Below are positions 7,615 to 15,276 of a stretch of DNA of 30,357 nucleotides, piece after piece. Source of the DNA: DATGMP01 sp035293565 (GTDB taxonomy: Bacteria; Pseudomonadota; Alphaproteobacteria; BOG-932; Roseiterribacteraceae); the NCBI GenBank assembly GCA_035293565.1, contig DATGMP010000137.1:1-30357 (forward strand), read 5' to 3'. The notes beneath the pieces are model-generated. The model was not told the DNA's origin. It was given only the letters and a program-made list of their open reading frames with translations, and made no database searches. The translations under genes and the position numbers were made by a program. The first letter of the stretch is position 1. Each line of letters starts with the position of its first letter.

Positions 7615-8595
7615 ATGAAGCTCTCCCGCCGCGCCATTCTGTCCGCCGCCCTTACCTGCGCGGCAGCGCCGTTCACAGCCCTCGCCACCGCCCCGAAGGT
7701 TCGAATCGGAGCACTGCGCTTCGGAACGGCGTCCTGGGAGCTGGACACGATGCGCCGGAACGGCTTTGACCGCGCCCAGGGGATCGACGTCGAGCCCGTC
7801 GAGCTGGCGACCTCGCAGGCGACACAAGTGGCGCTGCAGGCGGGTCGCGTCGACATGATCGTGCTCGACTGGCTATGGGTCGCCCGGCAACGGGCCGAGG
7901 GCGCGGACTGGACCTTTGTGCCCTTTTCCGGATCAGTCGGAGCCGTGGTGGCGCCGCCGACTTCGCGGGTGCAGGCGGTGAAGGACCTCGCTGGAGCGCG
8001 GCTGGGGATCGCGGGCAGCCCGATCGACAAGAGCTGGCTTATCCTTCAGGCCTATGCCAAGCAGACGCTTGGGCTCGACCTCGCGAAATCGGCAGTCACG
8101 AGCTTCGGCGCCCCGCCGCTGCTGGCCGAGCAGCTCAGATCGGGCCAGCTCGACGCCGTCCTCACCTTCTGGCCGTATGCCGCCAAGGCGGAGGCCGCCG
8201 GCATGCGCCGCGTCCTTGGGGTGGAGGACGCGGTCAAGGCCCTCGGAATTGATGCCACGATTCCCTTTATCGGCTACGTCTTCTCAGCGGCATGGGCCGA
8301 AGCGAACCATGCTCTTTGCAAGGGCTTCTTCGCGGCGACCCGCCTCGCCCAGGAGCGCCTTGGACAATCCGACGCAGAGTGGCAGATACTGCGCCCGCTG
8401 ACCGGAGCGGCGAACGATGCCGAGCTCGATCGGCTGAAGCAAGCTTATCGGCGAGGTATCATTCGCCATTGGGGTGCGGAAGAGCGTTCGGCGATCGATC
8501 GCATGTACAAGATCCTCGCCGCCATCGGCGGGCCGGCGCTGGTCGGCTCCGCAACCAGCATCCCGCCAGGCACTTTCTGGCAAGACGCGCCTTGA
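7615..8595 (+). CDS. SsuA/TauA-like ABC importer substrate-binding protein
   Basis: A 326-residue exported protein. The N-terminus MKLSRRAILSAALTCAAAP has a twin-arginine-like SRRAIL motif before the hydrophobic stretch, so Tat export is possible. The mature part has the NMT1/SsuA-like periplasmic fold: VRIGALRFGTASWELD, ALQAGRVDMIVLDWLWVARQRAEG, DLAGARLGIAGSPIDKSWL and QLDAVLTFWPYAAK. These are usual for nitrate, sulfonate, taurine or pyrimidine-precursor uptake systems. Its stop overlaps the permease start, and a dedicated ATPase follows. The substrate cannot be read; the location between two PQQ dehydrogenase units suggests a link with that metabolism. Confidence 0.88.
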   Translation: MKLSRRAILSAALTCAAAPFTALATAPKVRIGALRFGTASWELDTMRRNGFDRAQGIDVEPVELATSQATQVALQAGRVDMIVLDWLWVARQRAEGADWTFVPFSGSVGAVVAPPTSRVQAVKDLAGARLGIAGSPIDKSWLILQAYAKQTLGLDLAKSAVTSFGAPPLLAEQLRSGQLDAVLTFWPYAAKAEAAGMRRVLGVEDAVKALGIDATIPFIGYVFSAAWAEANHALCKGFFAATRLAQERLGQSDAEWQILRPLTGAANDAELDRLKQAYRRGIIRHWGAEERSAIDRMYKILAAIGGPALVGSATSIPPGTFWQDAP

Positions 8596-9371
8596 TCGCA
8601 AGCGATAGAGCCGCCGGCGTCAGAGGGACGAATCCGGCACTGCCCGTTCGACTAACATCCCTGGCGGCCTTTCTCATCCTGTGGGAGATCGTCGCGCGCC
8701 TGGCCGACACGCGGGTATTTCCGCCGGCGTCGCGCGTGATCGCCAGGATGTGGAGCGAGGCCGTAAGCGGCCCGCTGCCGCTCGACCTCGTCATCACTTT
8801 GGGTCGGGTAGCCGCCGCCTTTGCGATCGCCATGGTCCTGGGGACCGCCGTCGGCCTTGCGATGGGAAGCTGGCGCAAGCTCGACCTTCTCTTCGACAGC
8901 TGGCTGACGGTTCTTTTGAACCTGCCGGCGCTGGTTCTGATTGTGCTGATCTATATCTGGTTCGGCCTTACCGAGGCGGCGATCGTGTTCGCGGTGGCGC
9001 TCAACAAGCTGCCCACGACCGCGATCATCGTGCGCGAAGGCGCTCGGTCGGTTGACCGCGGCCTTGTCGAAATGGCCGAGAGCTTCCGGATCGGAACGTG
9101 GCCGAGAATGCGCCACGTCCTGCTGCCGCAACTCTATCCTTACATGATCGCTGCCGCCCGCTCGGGCCTTGCCCTCATCTGGAAAATCGTGCTGGTGGCG
9201 GAAATCCTCGGCCGAGGCAGCGGGATCGGATTTCGCATCCAGGTCTATTTCCAGCTTTTCGACGTCACCGGCATTCTCGCCTATTCGCTCGCCTTCATCC
9301 TGGTCGTGCAGCTCATCGAATGGGGCGCGCTCCAGCCGTTGGATCGTCTCGCGGCGCGAGGCCGGCCATGA
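8592..9371 (+). CDS. SsuC/TauC-like ABC importer permease
   Basis: The protein has 259 residues if it starts at TTG 8592, which overlaps the previous stop as TTGA. No suitable ATG lies near, and the length then matches the family (about 250-270). Around six helices are visible (LTSLAAFLILWEIVA, VAAAFAIAMVLGTAVGLAMG, LTVLLNLPALVLIVLIYIWFGL, IVFAVALNKLPTTAIIV, SGLALIWKIVLVAEILG, ILAYSLAFILVVQLIEW). The EAA loop, which docks to the ATPase, is in the region MAESFRIGTWPRMRHVLLPQLYPY. Its stop overlaps the ATPase start as ATGA. Confidence 0.88.
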   Translation: MIASDRAAGVRGTNPALPVRLTSLAAFLILWEIVARLADTRVFPPASRVIARMWSEAVSGPLPLDLVITLGRVAAAFAIAMVLGTAVGLAMGSWRKLDLLFDSWLTVLLNLPALVLIVLIYIWFGLTEAAIVFAVALNKLPTTAIIVREGARSVDRGLVEMAESFRIGTWPRMRHVLLPQLYPYMIAAARSGLALIWKIVLVAEILGRGSGIGFRIQVYFQLFDVTGILAYSLAFILVVQLIEWGALQPLDRLAARGRP

Positions 9372-10096
9372 TCCTTTCGGTGGATATCGAAAAGAAGACG
9401 TTCCCGACTCCGGATGGCGGCGAAAGAATCGTGCTCGAAGGGCTGCGCTTCTCGCTTGCCGAGCGCGAGATCGTCGCCATCGTCGGCCCGTCCGGATGTG
9501 GGAAGACGACGCTGCTCAAGCTGATCGGAGGATTGGATCCGCATTTTCAGGGCCGCATCGCCTGGGGCAACGGTCGCTTGCCCCGGGTCGGAACCGTATT
9601 CCAGGAGCCTCGATTGCTGCCCTGGCGAACCGTGCGGCAGAATGTCGAGCTCGTGCTGCCCGCCGACTTCCCTGCTGGCGCGACCGAGCAGGCGCTGGAG
9701 GCGGTCGGCCTGTCGAACCAGCGCGACGCCTATCCGGCGCAGCTCTCGCTGGGCATGGCGCGCCGCGTGGCTATCGCCCGAGCTTTCGCGATCGAGCCCG
9801 AGATCGTTCTGATGGACGAGCCCTTCGTGTCGCTTGACGCGTCGACGGCCGAACAAAGCCGCGGCGTACTTCTCGCCGCCTGGAACCGAAGGCCGACCGC
9901 CGCTCTGCTCGTGACCCATGATCTGGTCGAAGCGGCCTCGCTCGCCGATCGAATCCTGACGCTGTCGGTTGGTCCGGCCCGCATCGCCAGCGACGTTCCG
10001 GTCCCGACCGAGCTCCGCCGCAAGGGCGGCGAAGCTGCTGCCCACTTCGTCGCAGCCCTGCGCGAGGCCGCTGGAAAGCGTGCAGCGCCGGCTTGA
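9368..10096 (+). CDS. SsuB/TauB-like ABC importer ATPase
   Basis: A 242-residue ATPase completing the importer. Walker A GPSGCGKT (40-47), Q-loop VFQEPRLLPW (77-86), Walker B IVLMDEP (146-152), D-loop SLDAST and switch His in LLVTHDLVEA are intact. The ABC signature reads LSLGM (126-130) where SsuB-like proteins have LSGGM, so one signature glycine is replaced by Leu. ATG 9368 is fixed by the ATGA overlap with the permease. Nothing else suggests decay. Confidence 0.9.
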   Translation: MILSVDIEKKTFPTPDGGERIVLEGLRFSLAEREIVAIVGPSGCGKTTLLKLIGGLDPHFQGRIAWGNGRLPRVGTVFQEPRLLPWRTVRQNVELVLPADFPAGATEQALEAVGLSNQRDAYPAQLSLGMARRVAIARAFAIEPEIVLMDEPFVSLDASTAEQSRGVLLAAWNRRPTAALLVTHDLVEAASLADRILTLSVGPARIASDVPVPTELRRKGGEAAAHFVAALREAAGKRAAPA

Positions 10097-10162
10097 TACG
10101 CGAAACCCCGCCGGATTTCACAGCGAAGCCCTATTGCCGATATCGGGCACGCCTGTTAGGTC

Positions 10163-10183
10163 CGGGCCCGGGCTACGGGCCCG
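10163..10183. repeat. strong GC hairpin upstream of the second PQQ dehydrogenase
   Basis: CGGGCCCG, loop GGCTA, CGGGCCCG: an 8-bp perfect all-GC stem in the 127-base gap between the importer ATPase and the second PQQ dehydrogenase. It is followed by CAGGAAAAATT rather than a T run, so it is not a standard terminator. It might act as an mRNA-stabilising or attenuating structure in the leader. Confidence 0.5.
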
Positions 10184-10223
10184 CAGGAAAAATTATGAGG
10201 GAAGTCATGGGAGCCCGCTGCTG

Positions 10224-11903
10224 ATGCGCGATCGCCACCCTTTGGGTCCGAGCCTTCGATGGGCTGCGCTCCTGATCCCCTTTCTAACCTCCTCCGCGTC
10301 CGCCCTGGCCGAGAGCCCATCCGCCGGCAAAGACTGGCCGCAATTCTTCGGGAACTCGCAAGCCTGGAGCTATAGCCCGCTCGACCAGATCAACCGGGCG
10401 GACGTGAAGGGCCTCGTGCCGGTCTGGTCATTTTCCACCGGAGAGCACGGCCTCAGCACGACGCCGCTGGTCTTGGACGGCACGATGTACCTGCTTGCGC
10501 CGCGCGATCATCTCTTCGCGCTGGACGCGGCGACCGGACGGCTGATCTGGAGCTATGCGCACGAGATCCCGCAAGGCCAGGTGGGACCGAGCGCAGCCGG
10601 CATTTCAGCGGCCTTCGGCATGATCTTCATGGGCACGATGGACAATCATCTGGTCGCGATCGACGCCAAGACCGGCCACGAGGTCTGGGATACCCAGATC
10701 GAGGATTACCGGCAGTGCAAATGCGCACCCTCCTTCGGCACGATCCTGGCAAAGGACAAGATCATCGTCGGTGTCCGAGGCGACGTGGCCCATCGCGGCT
10801 ATATCGATGCCTACGACGCCAAAACCGGCAAGCGCGACTGGCGCTTCTGGACGATCGCCGGCCCGGGCGATCCCGGTCACGACACCTGGCCGGGCGACAC
10901 ATGGAAGTTCGGCGGCGGCGCCACCTGGTACAACGGTTCCTATGATCCCGATCTCAATCTGGTCTTCTGGGGCGTCGGCAATCCTCAGCCCATGATGTTC
11001 GCAGGCAACCGGCCCGGCGACAATCTCTATACGGATTCCATCGTCGCGATAGACGCCGATACCGGCAAGCTCAAATGGCACTTCCAAGAGATGCCGCACG
11101 ATTCGCTTGATTTCGATTCGGCGCCGGAGCCCGTGCTGATCGATGTGAACGAGGGTGGGGCGACAAAGAAGCTGGTCGTTCACGCCAGCAAGTCCGGTTT
11201 CACCTTCGTGTTGGACCGCGCGACCGGCAAGCTGATTACGACCTTCCCGCATGCGGACCACATCAATTGGACCAAAGGGCTCGACAAGGACGGCCGCGCG
11301 ATCGACCCGATCCAGAACGAGCCCGGCGCCGAGAAACTGGTCTGCCCTTCGGTCTACGGCTCGCGCGCGGCCAACCACTCGACCTACAGCCCCAAGACCG
11401 GGTGGTGGTACAATACCTCCTTCGAGGTCTGCGCGAAGATGCGCGCCGTGCCGCTGATGCCGTCCAAGGAAGGCGATTATGTGATCGGCGGCTTCTCGCT
11501 GCCCGAGCATTCGGCGACGACGAAGCCTTTCATCGCCGCCTTCGATCCCTTGACCGGCAAGCGGGAATGGACTCACGAGACAAAGGTCATGAACGTATCG
11601 CCGCTGCTCTCCACGGGCGGCGATCTGGTGTTCGGCGGCGATCCGTTCGGCGATGTCTGGGCGCTGGATGCCAAGAGCGGGCAAACTCTGTGGTCCTATT
11701 CGACCGGAGGCGGAATTAGCTCGGCCCCGATCACCTATACCGTGAAGGGCCGACAATATATGGCGATCGGATCCGGCATGAACTCGCCGCCCGGGTCGCT
11801 GGTGCCGCAGCTTTGGCCCGAATACAAGAATCAGATCCCGCCGATCGGATCGGTGCTGTTCGTTTTCGCCTTGCCGGAAAAGACCAAGACGGTGACACCG
11901 TGA
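10224..11903 (+). CDS. PQQ-dependent alcohol dehydrogenase (quinoprotein), second copy
   Basis: The protein has 559 residues: signal peptide (LLIPFLTSSASALA) then the quinoprotein propeller, starting DWPQFFGNSQAWSYSPLDQIN. W-motif repeats (ALDAATGRLIW, AIDAKTGHEVW, AYDAKTGKRDW, AIDADTGKLKW) run through the protein. The metal Asn is N253 in GVGNPQP and the catalytic Asp is D296 in HDSLDFD; D298 two residues later is the extra Asp seen in lanthanide-type and glucose-dehydrogenase-type enzymes. QCKC near residue 163-166 lies in the region of the usual disulfide. There is no fused cytochrome or cupredoxin. Its stop overlaps the start of the di-heme cytochrome gene (GTGA), the expected electron acceptor. 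Substrate unknown. Confidence 0.9.
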   Translation: MRDRHPLGPSLRWAALLIPFLTSSASALAESPSAGKDWPQFFGNSQAWSYSPLDQINRADVKGLVPVWSFSTGEHGLSTTPLVLDGTMYLLAPRDHLFALDAATGRLIWSYAHEIPQGQVGPSAAGISAAFGMIFMGTMDNHLVAIDAKTGHEVWDTQIEDYRQCKCAPSFGTILAKDKIIVGVRGDVAHRGYIDAYDAKTGKRDWRFWTIAGPGDPGHDTWPGDTWKFGGGATWYNGSYDPDLNLVFWGVGNPQPMMFAGNRPGDNLYTDSIVAIDADTGKLKWHFQEMPHDSLDFDSAPEPVLIDVNEGGATKKLVVHASKSGFTFVLDRATGKLITTFPHADHINWTKGLDKDGRAIDPIQNEPGAEKLVCPSVYGSRAANHSTYSPKTGWWYNTSFEVCAKMRAVPLMPSKEGDYVIGGFSLPEHSATTKPFIAAFDPLTGKREWTHETKVMNVSPLLSTGGDLVFGGDPFGDVWALDAKSGQTLWSYSTGGGISSAPITYTVKGRQYMAIGSGMNSPPGSLVPQLWPEYKNQIPPIGSVLFVFALPEKTKTVTP

Positions 11904-12757
11904 TACGAGTCGCAATTCTCGGCGCAATCGCGCTCCTGTTCGCGTGTGGCAGAGCCGGCGCCGCGGTGCCGGGCGCGACCTCGGCCGATGCGAACGCGCA
12001 GGTCATGCTGGGCACCAACGTCTTCACGACCTCCTGCAGCAGCTCCTACTGCCACGGCGCGGGCGGTGCCGGAGGACGCGGGCCATCGCTGCAGAATCGC
12101 GACTTTCCACCCGAATACATCCGCGACACGATCCTGAACGGCCGCCCCGGCACGCCGATGCCGTCTTTCAAAGGCACGTTGCAGCCGCACGAGGTCGATG
12201 CGCTGGTCGCCTTCATCGAGTCGCTGTCGCCCGACAGAGGTCGCGCGACTCCATTCGATCCGAGCAGCGTCCATCCGCCGGCGGGCAAGCAGGCCTTGGC
12301 CGGGTCGGATCTATTCTTCGACGAGACGCGCGCCGGGTCCTGCTCGGCCTGTCATAGCTATGGCGGCGGCGGCGGCCCGATTGGACCGGACCTCGCGACC
12401 ATCGCAGACAAAACGCCGAGCCGGATCTATCAGGCGCTGCTTCACCCGGCAGCGGAAGATCCCGATTATCCGGCGGTGACGGTGACGCTCAAGAATGGGG
12501 GAACCTATATCGGCATCCGGCAGAGCGACAGGCGCGATGCGATCCGCGTCTATGATCTTTCCTCGGTGCCGCCGGTTCTGCGCACATGGCAAAAGACCGA
12601 CGTCGCGAAAGTCGAGCCCCTCGCCGGGGCACAGGCTTACAAGCACGATCTGTCCCGCTTCACCGACCAGGAACTGCTCGCTCTGGTGAGTTTTCTCAAA
12701 TCCGGAGCGGCCAGCACGCCGGTCGACCTCAAGCCACAGGATTTGGGTCCTCGCTAA
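11900..12757 (+). CDS. di-heme c-type cytochrome, electron acceptor of the second PQQ dehydrogenase
   Basis: The protein has 285 residues from a GTG start that overlaps the dehydrogenase stop. After a signal peptide (VAILGAIALLFACGRAGAA) there are two cytochrome c domains. The first haem site is C46-SSSY-C51-H52, that is CX4CH, with a probable Met ligand in GTPMPSFKG. The second is CSACH (148-152), ordinary CXXCH. No Met in the usual MP context is visible near the end of the second domain (region AQAYKHDLSRFTDQEL). The translational coupling indicates a dedicated partner of the quinoprotein upstream. Confidence 0.87.
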   Translation: MIRVAILGAIALLFACGRAGAAVPGATSADANAQVMLGTNVFTTSCSSSYCHGAGGAGGRGPSLQNRDFPPEYIRDTILNGRPGTPMPSFKGTLQPHEVDALVAFIESLSPDRGRATPFDPSSVHPPAGKQALAGSDLFFDETRAGSCSACHSYGGGGGPIGPDLATIADKTPSRIYQALLHPAAEDPDYPAVTVTLKNGGTYIGIRQSDRRDAIRVYDLSSVPPVLRTWQKTDVAKVEPLAGAQAYKHDLSRFTDQELLALVSFLKSGAASTPVDLKPQDLGPR

Positions 12758-12772
12758 ATGGGAGAACAACGG

Positions 12773-13417
12773 ATGGCGACCAAACCGAAATCAGCCGAGC
12801 CCAAGAGCCTGGAGGCGCGCATCGACCGGCTCGAATCGATCGACGAGATCCGCCAGCTCGCCGCCAAATATTCGCTGGCGCTGGACATGCGGGACGCCGA
12901 TGCCTGGGCCAATCTATTTCCCGAGGATGTGAAGGTCAGCAAGGACAAATCCGGGCGGGCGGCGCTCAGAGACTGGTTCGACGAAACCCACCGGATGCAA
13001 TTCGACGGCACTTCGCACCATATCGGCGGCCACATCATCGAGTTCGACGATCCGGATCATGCGCAAGGAATCGTCTATTCCAAGAACGAGCATGAGACCG
13101 GTGCGGAATGGGTCATCATGCAAATGATGTATTTCGACAAGTACGAGCGGATCGACGGTCGCTGGTATTTCCGCCGCCGCCTGCCGCTCTATTGGTACGC
13201 GACCGATCTCAACAAGCCGCCGATCGGCAACCGCAAGATGCGCTGGCCGGGCCGCGAGCCCTATGAAGGCACATTCCACGACCTGTTTCCGTCATGGAAG
13301 GAATATTGGTCACGCAAGGGGCCGCCCGAGACGCCGGTCGCCGAGCCCGCGCCGCTCGAAAAATTCATCGAGACGATGCGGCGCGGCCAGAAGCCGCCTT
13401 CGGTCCGCGTGCGCTGA
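12773..13417 (+). CDS. SnoaL/NTF2-like family protein
   Basis: A 214-residue protein with an NTF2-like fold. Characteristic pieces are IDEIRQLAAKYSLALDMRDADAWANLFPEDV near the start, SHHIGGHIIEFDDPDHAQGIVYSKNEH in the centre, and YFDKYERIDGRWYFRRR on the last strands. Relatives (SnoaL_4 type) include small cyclases, isomerases and dehydratases of polyketide and steroid pathways. GGGAGA 7 bases before ATG 12773 favours this start over the ATG at 12758. The old yellow enzyme gene starts 2 bases after its stop. The reaction is not predictable. Confidence 0.78.
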   Translation: MATKPKSAEPKSLEARIDRLESIDEIRQLAAKYSLALDMRDADAWANLFPEDVKVSKDKSGRAALRDWFDETHRMQFDGTSHHIGGHIIEFDDPDHAQGIVYSKNEHETGAEWVIMQMMYFDKYERIDGRWYFRRRLPLYWYATDLNKPPIGNRKMRWPGREPYEGTFHDLFPSWKEYWSRKGPPETPVAEPAPLEKFIETMRRGQKPPSVRVR

Positions 13418-13419
13418 AC

Positions 13420-14481
13420 ATGGCCGACCTGTTCGACCCGGTCCGGCTCGGTGAGATCGGTCTCGCCAACCGGATCGTCATGGCGCCGATGACGCGGAGC
13501 CGCGCCGGCGCGGGGGACGTGCCGACCGACCTCGCCGTCGCCTATTATCGCCAGCGCGCCGGCGCCGGCATGATCGTGACCGAGGGCACGCAGCCCAGCG
13601 CCGCCGGAAAGGGCTATTGCCGCACGCCTGGGATTCATAGTGAGGCGCAGATCGCGGGCTGGCGGCGCGTCACCAACGCCGTCCATGCCGAGGGCGGCAA
13701 GATCGTGCTTCAGCTGATGCATTGCGGCCGAATCGCGAGCAAGCTGAACAAGGATCCGGGTGCGCCGACGGTGGCGCCCTCCGCCATCCGGGCTCAGGGT
13801 CAGATGTATACGGACGCCGCCGGCATGGTCGATTTCGACGAGCCGCATGCGCTCGAGACCGACGAGATCGCGGCTGTCATCGACGAATTCAGGCAAGCGG
13901 CCGTCAACGCGATGGCCGCGGGCTTCGATGGCGTAGAGCTGCATGCCGCGAGCGGTTATCTGCCGATGCAGTTCCTCTCGACTGGAACCAACAAGCGGAC
14001 GGATGGCTATGGCGGGCCGGTCGAGAACCGGATTCGGTTCACCGTCGAGGCGCTGGAAGCAATGGCCGGCGCGATTGGCCCCGGACGGGTTGCGATCCGC
14101 ATCTGCCCGGGCAATCCGTTCAACGACATCGCGGACGCCGATCCGGCGGAGACCTATGGCGCGCTGATGCGCGCGATCGATCCGATGGGCCTCGCCTATT
14201 TGCATCTCATCTATCTTAAGATCCCTGAAGTCGACAGCCTTGCGCTCGCCGAGGGCAATTACAAAGGCCCGCTAGTGTTGAATGAGAGCCTGACCTTAGA
14301 AACCGGCCAGCAATTCGTGCGTGCGGGGCGCGCCGCCGCGATCTCCTACGGGCGGTTCTTTATCTCTAACCCGGATCTCGTGCGGCGCTTCCGTGAAGGC
14401 GCCGAGCTGGCGCGCTTCGATCGCAAGACGCTCTACACGCCGGGCGCAGAGGGCTATACCGATTATCCTGCGCTGGCTTGA
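13420..14481 (+). CDS. old yellow enzyme family FMN oxidoreductase (NemA-like ene-reductase)
   Basis: A 353-residue TIM barrel of the OYE family: LFDPVRLGEIGLANRIVMAPMTRSRA, the FMN-contact QLMHCGRIAS, GYGGPVENRIRF and ISYGRFFISNPDLVRR are all family hallmarks. It should use FMN and NAD(P)H to reduce an activated C=C bond. The usual substrate pair HxxN or HxxH here is H175-AA-S178 (LHAASGYL), with Ser at the second position; the following Tyr (Y180) is kept. The Trp of the usual LWHxGR is Met. Substrate binding may therefore differ. The context (SnoaL-like, SDRs, P450) suggests an intracellular catabolic pathway for an unsaturated carbonyl. Confidence 0.9.
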   Translation: MADLFDPVRLGEIGLANRIVMAPMTRSRAGAGDVPTDLAVAYYRQRAGAGMIVTEGTQPSAAGKGYCRTPGIHSEAQIAGWRRVTNAVHAEGGKIVLQLMHCGRIASKLNKDPGAPTVAPSAIRAQGQMYTDAAGMVDFDEPHALETDEIAAVIDEFRQAAVNAMAAGFDGVELHAASGYLPMQFLSTGTNKRTDGYGGPVENRIRFTVEALEAMAGAIGPGRVAIRICPGNPFNDIADADPAETYGALMRAIDPMGLAYLHLIYLKIPEVDSLALAEGNYKGPLVLNESLTLETGQQFVRAGRAAAISYGRFFISNPDLVRRFREGAELARFDRKTLYTPGAEGYTDYPALA

Positions 14482-14492
14482 GGGAGGATGAC

Positions 14493-15266
14493 ATGGGCGA
14501 GCGGATGAAGGGGAAGATTGCGTTTATCACCGGCGGCAGCGAGGGCATCGGCCGCGCCACGGGCCTCCGGCTCGCCGAAGAAGGTGCGCATGTGGTCATC
14601 TGCGCACGTCGCGCGGAGCCGCTCGCCGAAGCCGAGGCGGCGATCCGCGCAGCCGGCGGCTCGGTCGAGGCGCTGAAGCTCGATGTCGGCGACGCCGACG
14701 CCTTCGAGCGCGCCATCGCCGATACGGCCAAAAAGCATGGGCGGCTCGACGCGCTGGTCAACAACGCGATGTCGGTGACCTACGCCTCGATCCTTGACAC
14801 TACGCTCGAGGATTGGCGGCGCGACTTTCGCGTCAATGCAGAGGCCGTTTTCGTCGGCACGCGCGCCGCGCTTCGGATCATGTACGAGCAGAAGCGCGGC
14901 TCGATCGTCAACATTGCATCGACGAACGGCCTTTTGGCGATGACCATGATGAGCAGCTATTCGGCGTCCAAGGCCGCGCTCATCCATTTCAGTGCCGTCG
15001 CGGCGATGGAGGCGGCGCCCTACAATGTACGGGTCAATGTCATCGCGCCGGGACAGATCTTCACGCCGGCCGTTGAGAATTACGCGAAGCTGCAGCCCGA
15101 ACGCGCGGCCAAATCTTCGGCTGCGATCCCGATGAAACGCGGGGGTCAGCCGAAGGAGCTCGCCGACGCGGTGCTGTTCCTGACATCGGATGAATCGACC
15201 TTCGTCACCGGAATTTGCATGCCGGTCGATGGCGGCAAATCCGTCCAGATGCATGTCGCGGAATAA
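14493..15266 (+). CDS. short-chain dehydrogenase/reductase
   Basis: A 257-residue classical SDR. Cofactor motif TGGSEGIG (13-20), NNAM (90-93, usually NNAG), catalytic S143, Y156 and K160 (YSASK), and the C-terminal segment TFVTGICMPVDGG are present. R39/R40 in ICARR after the second strand suggest NADP(H) preference. The start ATG 14493 follows GGGAGG by 5 bases; an in-frame TTG at 14478 is less likely. It lies 11 bases after the OYE gene and 10 bases before the next SDR. Confidence 0.9.
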   Translation: MGERMKGKIAFITGGSEGIGRATGLRLAEEGAHVVICARRAEPLAEAEAAIRAAGGSVEALKLDVGDADAFERAIADTAKKHGRLDALVNNAMSVTYASILDTTLEDWRRDFRVNAEAVFVGTRAALRIMYEQKRGSIVNIASTNGLLAMTMMSSYSASKAALIHFSAVAAMEAAPYNVRVNVIAPGQIFTPAVENYAKLQPERAAKSSAAIPMKRGGQPKELADAVLFLTSDESTFVTGICMPVDGGKSVQMHVAE

Positions 15267-15276
15267 GGAGGGTCCG

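Noticed and set aside
10163..10183. Rho-independent terminator after the importer genes
   Set aside because: Stem is strong but it is followed by A-rich rather than T-rich sequence on the plus strand and by no T run on the minus strand.
10605..11927. 440-codon reverse frame opposite the second PQQ dehydrogenase
   Set aside because: Antisense shadow; the plus-strand protein has all quinoprotein motifs.
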